Assembly (NCBI GenBank): GCA_015067885.1
Contig: SVLO01000023.1
Location: forward strand, 1-34,176
Direction: 5' to 3'
DNA: 34,176 nucleotides
Source: Oscillospiraceae bacterium
GTDB lineage: Bacteria > Bacillota > Clostridia > Oscillospirales > Oscillospiraceae
Each line of letters starts with the position of its first letter. The first letter of the stretch is position 1. The position numbers and the translations under genes are program-made. This document shows, in pieces, positions 24,521-32,011 of the stretch. The notes under the pieces were generated by a model. It was not told the origin of the DNA, ran no database searches, and saw only the letters and a list, made by a program, of their open reading frames with translations.

Positions 24521-25513
24521 TTACTTTTTGATGAAGTGGAACCGGGTCTTTCCGTCGTCTTCGAAGTAGTCCAGCTTGAAGTCCAGACCGGCAGTCTCGG
24601 CAAAGGCGGCGTACAGGGTGCGGGTCTCCTCGATATACCACTGGCACGGCTCCCGGTTGACGCTGCGCATATAGCCCATGCCGGGGCAGTAGTCGATGGC
24701 GACGGTCAGCTCGGTGTCGGAAAGGTCGGTGTGCAGCACCTCGCTGGTCTCCTCAGCGGCATAGACTGCCTCCAGCCATTCCTTGATAGCAACCAAACCC
24801 CGGGCCTTGGCATCCTTGATCTGAGGGGCATAATAGCGCCTGGTGAAAGCGTCCACAAACTCCCGCACCGCCTCGTCGCCGTAGTTTTCGCCGCAGAAGC
24901 GCAGGGCAGTGTCGCTGCTGTTGTGGAAGGCCCGGTGCAGGTACTTGTTGTCCCCGGCGGTCATGTCAAGAAGCTCGGAGCCGGTCTCGGCGGCCAGCTT
25001 GCGCATCTCCTCGTCGGTGATGGTGGTGTAGTCAAAGTCGAGGTCGGGGCGGTGGCCCTCCACATACAGCAGGGATCGGCACTCGGCCCGGTCCACCTTG
25101 GAGTGGTCCCGCTCCATCACAAGGCCAAACTCCTTCAGAGTGGGGGCGTAGACCACGCCGCAATGCTCGCAGTAGGCGTGGTACGGTTCAATATGCTCCA
25201 GGGCGTTCAGCCGGCCCCGGGAGGGGCAGTGGCGCATCCGGCCGAAAATGTAATTCTCCTTGGGGTTGTAGACGCGGATCACGTCGCTGGCCTCCTCGGA
25301 CAGGGCGCGGCACCAATACTTCCAGGCGCCCTCCAAGGGGTTGTCCTTGTACCGCTCCAAAAAGGAACTCAGGCTGTAGGGGTTGGCCCGGTTGCCCACA
25401 TTGCGGCCGGAGATGAACAGCCAGTAGCGCATGACGGCATCGAAGCCCTCGCGCTCCTCCAAAAAACGGAAAAACTCACTGTAAAGGGGGACAAATTCGG
25501 TGCAGGAGATCAT
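24521..25513 (-). CDS. Conserved-looking protein of unknown function, Cys/His-rich
   Basis: I do not recognise this 330-aa soluble protein with confidence. It has no signal peptide or membrane helix. Residues 1 to about 130 include aromatic-rich helices (FDAVMRYWLFISGR, GAWKYWCRALSEEASD) and a likely metal or catalytic cluster: RHCPSRGR, then EPYHAYCEHCG, then ECRSLLY, and several more histidines. The C-terminal half (from about 165) is acidic. The cysteine spacing and C-terminal FHF loosely recall the L-2-amino-thiazoline-4-carboxylate hydrolase-like family, but this is a weak impression. The reading frame has strong GC-rich third positions, so it is surely a gene. It is monocistronic. Confidence 0.8.
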   Translation of the reverse strand: MISCTEFVPLYSEFFRFLEEREGFDAVMRYWLFISGRNVGNRANPYSLSSFLERYKDNPLEGAWKYWCRALSEEASDVIRVYNPKENYIFGRMRHCPSRGRLNALEHIEPYHAYCEHCGVVYAPTLKEFGLVMERDHSKVDRAECRSLLYVEGHRPDLDFDYTTITDEEMRKLAAETGSELLDMTAGDNKYLHRAFHNSSDTALRFCGENYGDEAVREFVDAFTRRYYAPQIKDAKARGLVAIKEWLEAVYAAEETSEVLHTDLSDTELTVAIDYCPGMGYMRSVNREPCQWYIEETRTLYAAFAETAGLDFKLDYFEDDGKTRFHFIKK

Positions 25514-25630
25514 ATCTGTTCCTCATTTCCTCTGTTTTCGCGGCGGTGCCGCTCCGGTTACAGCATAGCACGAGGGACCCCGGCTTTCAACTTTTCGTTT
25601 GCGCGTTTTCCCCCGTTTTCGCGCAAAATG

Positions 25631-25660
25631 AAAGGACCGCACCGATCGGTGCGGTCCTTT
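25631..25660 (-). terminator. Terminator after pta
   Basis: A perfect 15-bp palindrome, AAAGGACCGCACCGA and its complement, lies 12 bases past the pta stop with a short T-run. Confidence 0.88.
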
Positions 25661-25672
25661 TGAATGTTTGGT

Positions 25673-26686
25673 TTAGGCCAAAGCGGCGGTGATGATGGCC
25701 ATAGAGTAGACCTCCTCGGCGTTGCAGCCGCGGGACAGGTCGTTGATGGGGGCGTTCAGGCCCTGCAGGATGGGGCCGTAGGCGTCGTAGCCGCCCAGGC
25801 GCTGGGCGATCTTGTAACCGATGTTGCCCGCCTCGATCAGGGGGAAGACGAAGGTGTTGGCGTAGCCGGCCACCTTGGAGCCGGGGAACTTCAGCTGACC
25901 CACGGTGGGGGACACGGCGGCGTCGAACTGCATCTCGCCGTCGATGGCCAGGTCGGGGGCCAGCTCCTGAGCGATCTTGGTAGCCTCGGCAGACAGGGCC
26001 ACGGTGCCGCCCTTGCCGCTGCCCTTGGTGGAGAAGCTCAGCATGGCGACCTTGGGGTCAATGCCGAAGATGGCGGCGGTGCGGGCGGACTCCACAGCAA
26101 CCTCAGCCAGCAGCTGGGCGCCGGAGACGGCCACGTTGCCCTCCTTATCCAGGCGGTCCTCGTAGGACAGGTTGATGGCGCAGTCGGCCATGCAGATCTT
26201 CTGCAGGGCGGGGTCGCCACCCTCACGGGTCATAATGAAGCAGGAAGACACCAGGTTGGAGCCGGGCTTGGTCTTGACAAGCTGCAGGGCGGGACGCACG
26301 GTGTCGGCGGTGGAGTAGGTGGCGCCGCCCAGCAGGCAGTCGGCCACGCCCATCTTCACCAGCATGGTGCCGAAGTAGTTGCCCTTGCCCAGCAGCTCGC
26401 GGCACTCCTCGGCGGTCATCTTGCCCTTGCGCAGGGCCACCATGGTGTCCACCATTTCGTCCATCTTGCCGTAGGTAGCGGGGTCCAGGATCTCGGCACC
26501 GGCAACGTCGAAGCCACCCTTGTCGGCAGCGGCCTTGACCTCAGCCTCGTTGCCCACCAGGATCACACCCAGGAAACCGTCCTTCAGCAGGCGGGCAGCC
26601 GCCTCCAGAATACGGGCGTCGGTACCCTCGGTAAAGACGATCTTGCGGGGGTTCTGCTTCAGGGTCTCGATCAGTTTGGTAAACAT
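25673..26686 (-). CDS. pta: Phosphate acetyltransferase
   Basis: This 337-aa enzyme interconverts acetyl-CoA and acetyl phosphate in the acetate/ATP-yielding pathway. It has the family start KIVFTEGTDARILEAAARL, the blocks CLLGGATYSTADTVRPALQ, SMLSFST-type VAMLSFSTKGSGKGG, and the C-terminal LQGLNAPINDLSRGCNAEEVY. Length matches the compact Firmicutes enzyme without the N-terminal DRTGG domain. A GGAGGAAT site precedes the ATG. No acetate kinase gene is adjacent in this window, so ackA would be elsewhere. Confidence 0.97.
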   Translation of the reverse strand: MFTKLIETLKQNPRKIVFTEGTDARILEAAARLLKDGFLGVILVGNEAEVKAAADKGGFDVAGAEILDPATYGKMDEMVDTMVALRKGKMTAEECRELLGKGNYFGTMLVKMGVADCLLGGATYSTADTVRPALQLVKTKPGSNLVSSCFIMTREGGDPALQKICMADCAINLSYEDRLDKEGNVAVSGAQLLAEVAVESARTAAIFGIDPKVAMLSFSTKGSGKGGTVALSAEATKIAQELAPDLAIDGEMQFDAAVSPTVGQLKFPGSKVAGYANTFVFPLIEAGNIGYKIAQRLGGYDAYGPILQGLNAPINDLSRGCNAEEVYSMAIITAALA

Positions 26687-26946
26687 ATTACATTCCTCCG
26701 ATTTTTACAGGCAGGACGGGGCAAAGGCCCCCATTGCCCTATTTTCCCTCCCATGGTAACACTTTGCATTCCAAATTTCAAGGGTATACCCGCCCCATTT
26801 TCTACCCATGACCGGTATTTTCTTTCACATTTTTCACAAGAGTATTCCGCTCCATACAACATATCGACATTCTGCACACAGTTTTCCACAATATCTTGCC
26901 AAACCGCCCTGTATACATTCTCAATACAATGGGCTGCACGAAGGGG
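26687..26946. other. Gene-free divergent intergenic region
   Basis: The AT-rich gap between pta and the M23 gene is 356 bases in all (26687-27042). I see no gene or clear RNA structure in it. A possible pta promoter on the minus strand is TTGAAA, a 17-base spacer and TACCAT near 26750-26785, which is weak. Confidence 0.4.
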
Positions 26947-26975
26947 TTGACACCGCCCGCGAAATCGTGTATGAT
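26947..26975 (+). promoter_or_regulatory. Promoter for the M23 peptidase gene
   Basis: TTGACA (26947-26952), a 17-base spacer and TATGAT (26970-26975), about 67 bases before the ATG. Confidence 0.8.
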
Positions 26976-27042
26976 GTTTTTGTAATTGTTTTGTAACTTT
27001 TTTCTTTTTTTGTTACTTTCTGTTGGGAGGTGACCCACGCCC

Positions 27043-28575
27043 ATGAAGCAACCCAAGCGCCTGCGCCCTCTGGCGGCGTGGGAGCAGCTCAAGAAAACCG
27101 CAACCTCCGCACTGCGGGGTCTTGCCCTGCGCATCCCCGGGCGGCAAAAAATTGTCCCCCTCCTGCGGCAGAAGGGGGAGTGGCTGCGGCTGAAAAGCCG
27201 CCGCGTCTTCCTGCTTTGCCACGAGATGGTGGCCGGCCGTCGTTATGCCGCCCCGCTCTCGTTCCTGTCCGCCTCCTGTCTGGTGGGCGTGGTGATGATT
27301 TGCACCACTCTCTATTCCGTCAGCTACGCCGTGTATATAGACGGCGAAAACGTGGGTACGGTGGACAGCCGGGACACTGTGACCGCGGCCATCTCCTCGG
27401 TGGAGGAGTCCAGCCGCAGCCTGCTGGGCTATGACTATACCATCGACAACGAGATCACCTATCGTGTGGGTGTTTCCCGCCGGTCCTCCCTGGATGATCA
27501 GGCCGTGTTCGTGGACTACTTCTCCGCCAACATGGACAGCGGCGAGGACGAGGGTCTGCGCCAATACGAAGTGCTGGTGGGCGGTCAATTCGTCGGGATC
27601 ATCGACAGCAAATCCGCCTTCAACGCCATTCTGCAGGACATCCGAAACGCCTACGTCAACGAAAACACGATTTCCGCCGAATTTGTGGAGGAAATTGAAC
27701 TCAATCCCGTGTTCGCCTCCGCCCACGTGGTGGATGCGGAGGAAATGCGCCGCCTGCTGACGGAAAGCACTTCCGGCGAAACCACCTACACCGTGGCCAA
27801 GGGCGACACGTTCGGCGGTATCGCCTACCGCAACGATATGTCGGTCAGCGAGCTGAAGGCCCTGAATCCCGGCATCAACATCAACAAGCTGTCCATCGGC
27901 CAGGTGCTGAACGTGCGGGAGCTGATCCCCCGCCTGTCCGTGCGCACCACCGAACACACCACGTATCTCGAGGCCATCGAGTGTCCCGTGGTCACCCAGG
28001 ACGACGCCAGCATCTACGTCGGCTCTTCCAAAATTTTGGTCAAGGGCGTGGAGGGGCAGGCGGAGGTCACCGCCGACATCTCCTACGTCAACGGCGTGGA
28101 GAAGGACCGCACGGTGCTGAATTACACCACCCTGTCCGAACCCACCACCACCATCAAGGCCGTGGGTACCAAGCCCAAGCCCAAAACCGCCTCCAACGGC
28201 TATTACAAGTGGCCCTGCAGCGGCAAGATCACCTCCTACTTCGGCTACCGCAAAATTTTCGGCTCCCGCAGCTACCACTCGGGCATCGACATCGCCGGCA
28301 GCTACGGCACCTCTATCAAGGCCGCCGACGGCGGCAAGGTCACCTTTGCCGGCTACAAGGGCGCCTACGGCTATCTGGTCATCATCACCCACGACAACGG
28401 CACCCAGACCTACTACGGCCACAACTCCAGCAACCTGGTCTCCGTGGGCCAGCGGGTCTATCAGGGTCAGGTCATCGCCAAGATGGGCAGCACCGGCCGC
28501 TCCACCGGCAACCACTGCCACTTCGAGGTACGTATCCGCGGCTCTGCTGTCAACCCGCTGAACTATCTGCCATAA
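27043..28575 (+). CDS. Membrane-anchored M23 endopeptidase with LysM and G5 domains
   Basis: The 510-aa protein has a basic cytoplasmic start (1 to about 70), one membrane helix (about 72-95, SFLSASCLVGVVMICTTLYS), an extracellular region of unknown fold (about 95-245), a LysM domain beginning YTVAKGDTFGGIA (about 248-291), a G5 domain (about 295-375), and a C-terminal LytM/M23 metallopeptidase domain (about 392-510). Zinc ligands are visible as H412xxxD416 and H491xH493, so the enzyme is probably active on peptidoglycan cross-links. LysM and G5 are wall- and glycan-binding modules. A GGGAGGTGA site precedes the ATG. It is a single gene with its own promoter and terminator. Substrate and timing are unknown. 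Confidence 0.93.
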   Translation: MKQPKRLRPLAAWEQLKKTATSALRGLALRIPGRQKIVPLLRQKGEWLRLKSRRVFLLCHEMVAGRRYAAPLSFLSASCLVGVVMICTTLYSVSYAVYIDGENVGTVDSRDTVTAAISSVEESSRSLLGYDYTIDNEITYRVGVSRRSSLDDQAVFVDYFSANMDSGEDEGLRQYEVLVGGQFVGIIDSKSAFNAILQDIRNAYVNENTISAEFVEEIELNPVFASAHVVDAEEMRRLLTESTSGETTYTVAKGDTFGGIAYRNDMSVSELKALNPGININKLSIGQVLNVRELIPRLSVRTTEHTTYLEAIECPVVTQDDASIYVGSSKILVKGVEGQAEVTADISYVNGVEKDRTVLNYTTLSEPTTTIKAVGTKPKPKTASNGYYKWPCSGKITSYFGYRKIFGSRSYHSGIDIAGSYGTSIKAADGGKVTFAGYKGAYGYLVIITHDNGTQTYYGHNSSNLVSVGQRVYQGQVIAKMGSTGRSTGNHCHFEVRIRGSAVNPLNYLP

Positions 28576-28576
28576 T

Positions 28577-28612
28577 AAAAAAGCTTCACCGATCGCTCGG
28601 TGAAGCTTTTTT
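28577..28612. terminator. Bidirectional terminator after the M23 gene
   Basis: A perfect 16-bp stem, AAAAAAGCTTCACCGA with its complement, around a 4-base loop. It serves the M23 gene and the converging transporter gene. Confidence 0.93.
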
Positions 28613-28616
28613 CTTC

Positions 28617-29486
28617 TTATTTTTTCTTGGACGGAATTTCGTTCCAGACGGCAAAACCCAAAATCAGCGCACCGCCCGCCCATTGCACCGGGCTGAGCGG
28701 CTCTTCCAAAAAGGTGGAGATCATCACTGCCACCAGCGGGTCCACATAGCTGAGGATGGCTGCCTCCTGTCCGGGCAGCTCCTTCAGGGAGGAGAAGTAC
28801 AGGCAGTAGGCAAAGCCCGTGTGGAAAAGGCCCAAAATCAGCAGGTTGATCCAGCCGCTGCAGTCCAGCGCGCCCAAAGTCACGCCGCCGGTGGCCGCCA
28901 CATAGGGGATCAGCACCACGATGGCAGACAAAAACTGCAAAAACGTCCGGTGCAGGCCCTGCACATTTTTAATGTACTTGTTCAGCAGGATGACCGTGGC
29001 GTAGAACACCGCGGCGCCCAGGCCGAACAGCACGCCCTGCAGATCCGTACCCTTGCTCCCGCCGGCCGTACCCGTGATCAGCACGATGCCCAAAGTGGAC
29101 ATGACGAAACAGATCATCTGCTTGACCGACAGCCGTTCCCGGAACAAAATGGGGCAGGCCAGTGTGACCAGTGTGGGGGCAAAGTAATAACTCAGGGTGG
29201 CCAGGGAGGCGGAGGTGCGGTCAATGGCCTCGAACAGCAGGATCCAGTTCACGCCCATGGCCGCACCGGACAGCAGCAGCAACAGCGCCTCTTTTTTCAG
29301 CTTTTTGATCGGGATGGGCTGGCGCGTCACCAGCAGGAACAGGGCCAGCAGCGCCGCGCCCATGACGGCGCGGTACAGGGCCAGCTCCCCGGAGGAAACT
29401 CCGATCCCTCGCTTGAAGGGGGCAATGGTGCCAAATATGAGCATGGATGCAACCAGCATCACCCGCGGATTTATTCGTAACTTCAT
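28617..29486 (-). CDS. EamA/DMT-superfamily transporter
   Basis: A 289-aa integral membrane protein with about ten hydrophobic helices in two homologous halves, typical of the EamA drug/metabolite transporter family. Recognisable are the N-terminal MLIFGTIAPFKRGIG, a polar motif AIDRTSASLATLSYYFAPT in the first half, and the second-half equivalent EAAILSYVDPLVAVMIS. It probably exports amino acids, sugars or metabolites; the substrate is unknown. I start at the ATG at 29486 because GGAGAGG precedes it; an upstream ATG at 29519 would add 11 polar residues that include that ribosome site. Confidence 0.9.
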   Translation of the reverse strand: MKLRINPRVMLVASMLIFGTIAPFKRGIGVSSGELALYRAVMGAALLALFLLVTRQPIPIKKLKKEALLLLLSGAAMGVNWILLFEAIDRTSASLATLSYYFAPTLVTLACPILFRERLSVKQMICFVMSTLGIVLITGTAGGSKGTDLQGVLFGLGAAVFYATVILLNKYIKNVQGLHRTFLQFLSAIVVLIPYVAATGGVTLGALDCSGWINLLILGLFHTGFAYCLYFSSLKELPGQEAAILSYVDPLVAVMISTFLEEPLSPVQWAGGALILGFAVWNEIPSKKK

Positions 29487-29533
29487 AAAAGGGTCCTCTC
29501 CGTCTGCGTCAATTCTCATCCCGGTTTCTGCCC

Positions 29534-29562
29534 ATTATACCGCCCCAGGCCTGTCCGGTCAA
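29534..29562 (-). promoter_or_regulatory. Promoter for the EamA transporter
   Basis: On the minus strand TTGACC (29562-29557), a 17-base spacer and a perfect TATAAT (29539-29534). Confidence 0.82.
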
Positions 29563-29585
29563 TAGGTTCCGTGATGGTTCTGCCG

Positions 29586-29614
29586 TTGACAGGCCGAAGA
29601 AAAAGAGGTACAAT
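29586..29614 (+). promoter_or_regulatory. Promoter for degV
   Basis: TTGACA (29586-29591), a 17-base spacer and TACAAT (29609-29614), 33 bases before the ATG. It is back to back with the EamA promoter; the two -35 elements are about 24 bases apart. Confidence 0.82.
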
Positions 29615-29646
29615 AACAGAACTACCATCAGGAGGTACGTTATTTT

Positions 29647-30504
29647 ATGGAGCGTATCGCGGTAATGACCGACACCAACAGCGGCATCTCCCCGGAGGAG
29701 GCCCGACAAGAAGGCATCTTCCTGCTTGCCATGCCCTTCACCGTGGATGGCCGCCCCTGTTTTGAATACGTGGACTTGACCCACGACGAGTTCTACGCTC
29801 TGCAGACCGGCGGGGCGGACATCTTCTCCTCCCAGCCTGCCCCCGCGGACCTGCTGGCCATGTGGGACACGGCGCTGGAGGAATACGACAGCCTGCTCTA
29901 CATCCCCATGACCAGCGGCTTAAGCAGCTCCTGCTCCACCGCCCGCGCCCTGGCGGAGGATTACGACGGCCGGGTCATCGTGGTGGACAACCACCGCATT
30001 TCCGTCCCCCTGCGTCAGTCCGTGCTGGAGGCGGTCCGCCTGTGCAAAACCGGGCTGACCGCTGCCGAGGTGGCCCGGCGGTTGGAGGAAAAGGGCAGTC
30101 AGTCCCGCATCTACATCAGTGTGGAGGATCTGAACTACCTGAAAAAGGGCGGTCGCCTCACCCCCGCCGTGGCCGCGGTGGGTACCGTGCTGAACATTAA
30201 GCCTGTGATGAAAATTCTGGACGGCAAGCTGGATATGCACCGCAAGGTCCGGGGTACCAAGCAGGCCCGCCAAACCATACTGGACGCCATTGGCGAGGAT
30301 CTGGCCGGCGACTTTGCCGGCAAACGGGTCATCATCGCCGCCGCCTACTCCGGCGACCGGGAGGAGGGGCTTGCCTGGGCCAAAACCGTGCAGGAGGCGT
30401 TCCCCGACCACCCCTTTATGAGCGACCCCCTACCCCTGAGCATCGGCTGCCACGTGGGACCCGGCGCCTTCGGCGCCGCCGTACTGGCGGATTTTGATTT
30501 GTAA
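29647..30504 (+). CDS. DegV family fatty-acid-binding protein
   Basis: The 285-aa protein starts MERIAVMTDTNSGISPEEA and has the DegV blocks DIFSSQPAPADL, PMTSGLSSSCSTA, VVDNHRIS, DLNYLKKGGRL and the C-terminal SIGCHVGPGAFG. DegV/FakB proteins bind fatty acids and, with the kinase FakA, feed exogenous fatty acids into phospholipid synthesis. There is no fakA next to it, so it is probably one of several DegV paralogues. An AGGAGGTA site precedes the ATG, and the gene has its own promoter and terminator. Confidence 0.95.
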   Translation: MERIAVMTDTNSGISPEEARQEGIFLLAMPFTVDGRPCFEYVDLTHDEFYALQTGGADIFSSQPAPADLLAMWDTALEEYDSLLYIPMTSGLSSSCSTARALAEDYDGRVIVVDNHRISVPLRQSVLEAVRLCKTGLTAAEVARRLEEKGSQSRIYISVEDLNYLKKGGRLTPAVAAVGTVLNIKPVMKILDGKLDMHRKVRGTKQARQTILDAIGEDLAGDFAGKRVIIAAAYSGDREEGLAWAKTVQEAFPDHPFMSDPLPLSIGCHVGPGAFGAAVLADFDL

Positions 30505-30924
30505 GCAAAACCGCCGGACCATCCGTTTTGATGGTCCGGCGGTTTTTATTGCTTGTTTTCTGTCTGCGCAGACGGTCCTTTTGCGTATCGCACCCTGCCA
30601 AAGACCTTTGGCCCGAATCGTATCGCAAATCGATTCGATCTGCTTTTTCAGTTTCTTTTTCGGCAGACCGGCAACAAAGCCCTCAAGCGCGGATTCGCCT
30701 GTCATTGCATCTTTTATCCACCCCTGAATCACTACAGAACTGCCGGTGAATGTGGCGCTGACACACTGCATCACCGTCAATACGCCGTCTCCCTTTGACC
30801 ACACTTCTTCACCATCCACGATATTTCGCCGGTATTTGTTCGGTTCCAGCACCCCGGCTATCGTTTCCAGTACACCGTCTACATTGCCGGCCCGCAGGGA
30901 CACTTCCACGGTTGTTCTGCTCAT
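30430..30924 (-). CDS. Small protein of unknown function, possibly frameshifted near its 3' end
   Basis: The open frame is 164 aa, but only the first roughly 115 residues look like a real protein (MSRTTVEVSLRAGNVDGVLE to about RAKGLWQGAIRK); no family is recognised. After that the frame runs through the degV terminator and antisense to degV, giving arginine-rich sequence. Removing one A from the AAAA run at 30582-30579 would continue RKGPSAQTENKQ and stop at 30546, just before the terminator, giving about 126 aa. A frameshift or sequencing error is therefore likely. The start overlaps the stop of the upstream zinc-ribbon gene (ATGA), so translation is coupled. Confidence 0.55.
   Translation of the reverse strand: MSRTTVEVSLRAGNVDGVLETIAGVLEPNKYRRNIVDGEEVWSKGDGVLTVMQCVSATFTGSSVVIQGWIKDAMTGESALEGFVAGLPKKKLKKQIESICDTIRAKGLWQGAIRKRTVCADRKQAIKTAGPSKRMVRRFCLQIKIRQYGGAEGAGSHVAADAQG
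30508..30547. terminator. Terminator after degV
   Basis: A 16-bp stem (AAACCGCCGGACCATC and its complement) around a 6-base loop, with A- and T-runs on the two sides. It can also end the leftward small-protein cluster. Confidence 0.92.
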
Positions 30925-31313
30925 TTAGCCTCCTCACTTTCTGTCTTTGTCTGTATGGGAGCGTTCGGACGAACGGCCCCGCAGCGGGGACAGGCCGTCA
31001 CATTGGCCGCCAGCGTCAGGCCGCAGGCGGCACACTTGACAACGCCGCCCTTATCTGTCAGCTTGTCTGCCGGTTTAACGTGCTTGTTCAGGTAGCGCGT
31101 GCGATAAAACAGAAGCGCCAGATCGATCAAGCCCCAAATCAACAGCACAATACCGATCGTGCGTATGAGGATCGTTTGCGTCTCAAAATCAGTGTACGGC
31201 TTGCGCCAGGTGTAGCTGCTGTTGGCAGCGATGGTCATTTGTGCCGCGATCCACATAACAAATCCCACTACGCTTTCGATCACGCCCACGATCAAACGAA
31301 ATTTTCCTTTCAC
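30921..31313 (-). CDS. Two-helix membrane protein with C-terminal zinc ribbon
   Basis: The 130-aa protein has two membrane helices (about residues 7-29 and 49-70) and a cytoplasmic tail containing a zinc ribbon, KCAACGLTLAANVTACPRCG (about 93-112, CxxC-x10-CxxC). Such zinc-ribbon membrane proteins are common in Clostridia but without a known role. The ATG follows an AGGAGGAAAC site. It is the middle gene of a leftward trio: a lipoprotein 25 bases upstream and a small protein whose start overlaps its stop by 4 bases. The ribbon suggests a protein or nucleic-acid contact; nothing more can be said. Confidence 0.8.
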   Translation of the reverse strand: MKGKFRLIVGVIESVVGFVMWIAAQMTIAANSSYTWRKPYTDFETQTILIRTIGIVLLIWGLIDLALLFYRTRYLNKHVKPADKLTDKGGVVKCAACGLTLAANVTACPRCGAVRPNAPIQTKTESEEAK

Positions 31314-31337
31314 TTTTGTTTCCTCCTTTGTTCGCGC

Positions 31338-31622
31338 TTACGCATTGAGGTCTAAAATATCCTCATAGCAGTCTTTGCAAACAAACATGATCTCCTCAAA
31401 CCCATTGGTGTAATGGTTTGTCGCCGTTTGAGAACAAAATTCACAATCATCGGTACAGTTCTCGCAATAATACTCCGTTTCACCAGTGGCTTTGTTTTCA
31501 TAGCCCTTGGTCGGGGTGTTTTTGCAATCCGCGCAGGGTTCGTTAGTGGTTGCGCCACAACCACTAAGCAGCATCAGCCCCATCAGGGCCGCCAACAGCA
31601 GGGCAAATGGTTTTGTTTTTAT
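31338..31622 (-). CDS. Small cysteine-rich lipoprotein with an apparent ATA start codon
   Basis: The sequence encodes a lipoprotein signal, KTKPFALLLAALMGLMLLSGC, with a lipobox cysteine, then a mature domain with eight cysteines in CxxC pairs (CADC, CENC, CEFC, CKDC). These could bind zinc or form disulfides outside the cell. The AAAGGAGG site at about 31640-31632 is 9 bases before ATA AAA ACA AAA; the ATA at 31622 is where ATG would be expected. The first accepted alternative start, TTG at 31595, would remove the lysines of the signal peptide. Total length from the ATA is 94 aa. It heads the trio of unknown genes. Function unknown. Confidence 0.7.
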   Translation of the reverse strand: MKTKPFALLLAALMGLMLLSGCGATTNEPCADCKNTPTKGYENKATGETEYYCENCTDDCEFCSQTATNHYTNGFEEIMFVCKDCYEDILDLNA

Positions 31623-31679
31623 CGTTTCGTTCCTCCTTTTGTTGCATTATTTCACAGTGTAACCCAAGCTTTTCAATAG

Positions 31680-31946
31680 GTATCCCGCGTTTTCGTCGGT
31701 CACAGGGTAACTTTGGGTGTGTCCCTTTTTACCGTCCGCGCCTGGGAACAGGGAAAAAGCGCCCCAAACCACGACATATTGGTAACGCTGTGCCGCTTTT
31801 ATCAGGTTTCTTCCGACTATTTGCTGGGTCTGTCCAACGTAGATCCGGTCTATGCGCAGCGCCGCCGCCTGTCACAGTTTTCCGAGAAAGACCTGCAGAG
31901 CCTGGCCGAATATGAAGCATTTCTCCTTTGGAGGCAAAGAAAATAG
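31680..31946 (+). pseudogene. Remnant of an XRE-family helix-turn-helix regulator
   Basis: From a TTG at 31713 the frame reads LGVSLFTVRAWEQGKSAPNH and then LCRFYQVSSDYLLGLSN, the second half of an XRE helix-turn-helix domain plus its usual short tail, ending at 31946. The first helix and the start are missing: in frame, only about 11 codons separate it from a TAG at 31677. Upstream RFRRSQG in another frame looks like a leftover of the first helix. There is no ribosome site. It is most likely a decayed gene; a terminator follows it. Confidence 0.7.
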
Positions 31947-31947
31947 C

Positions 31948-31988
31948 AAAAAAGCAGACACTCGCAATATGCGAGTGTCTGCTTTTTT
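31948..31988. terminator. Terminator between the XRE remnant and the stalk-domain gene
   Basis: AAAAAAGCAGACACTCGCA pairs with its complement around a 3-base loop and ends in T7. It can terminate the leftward gene at 32012 as well. Confidence 0.92.
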
Positions 31989-32011
31989 TGCGCACAGAGT
32001 ACGGTTCGTTG

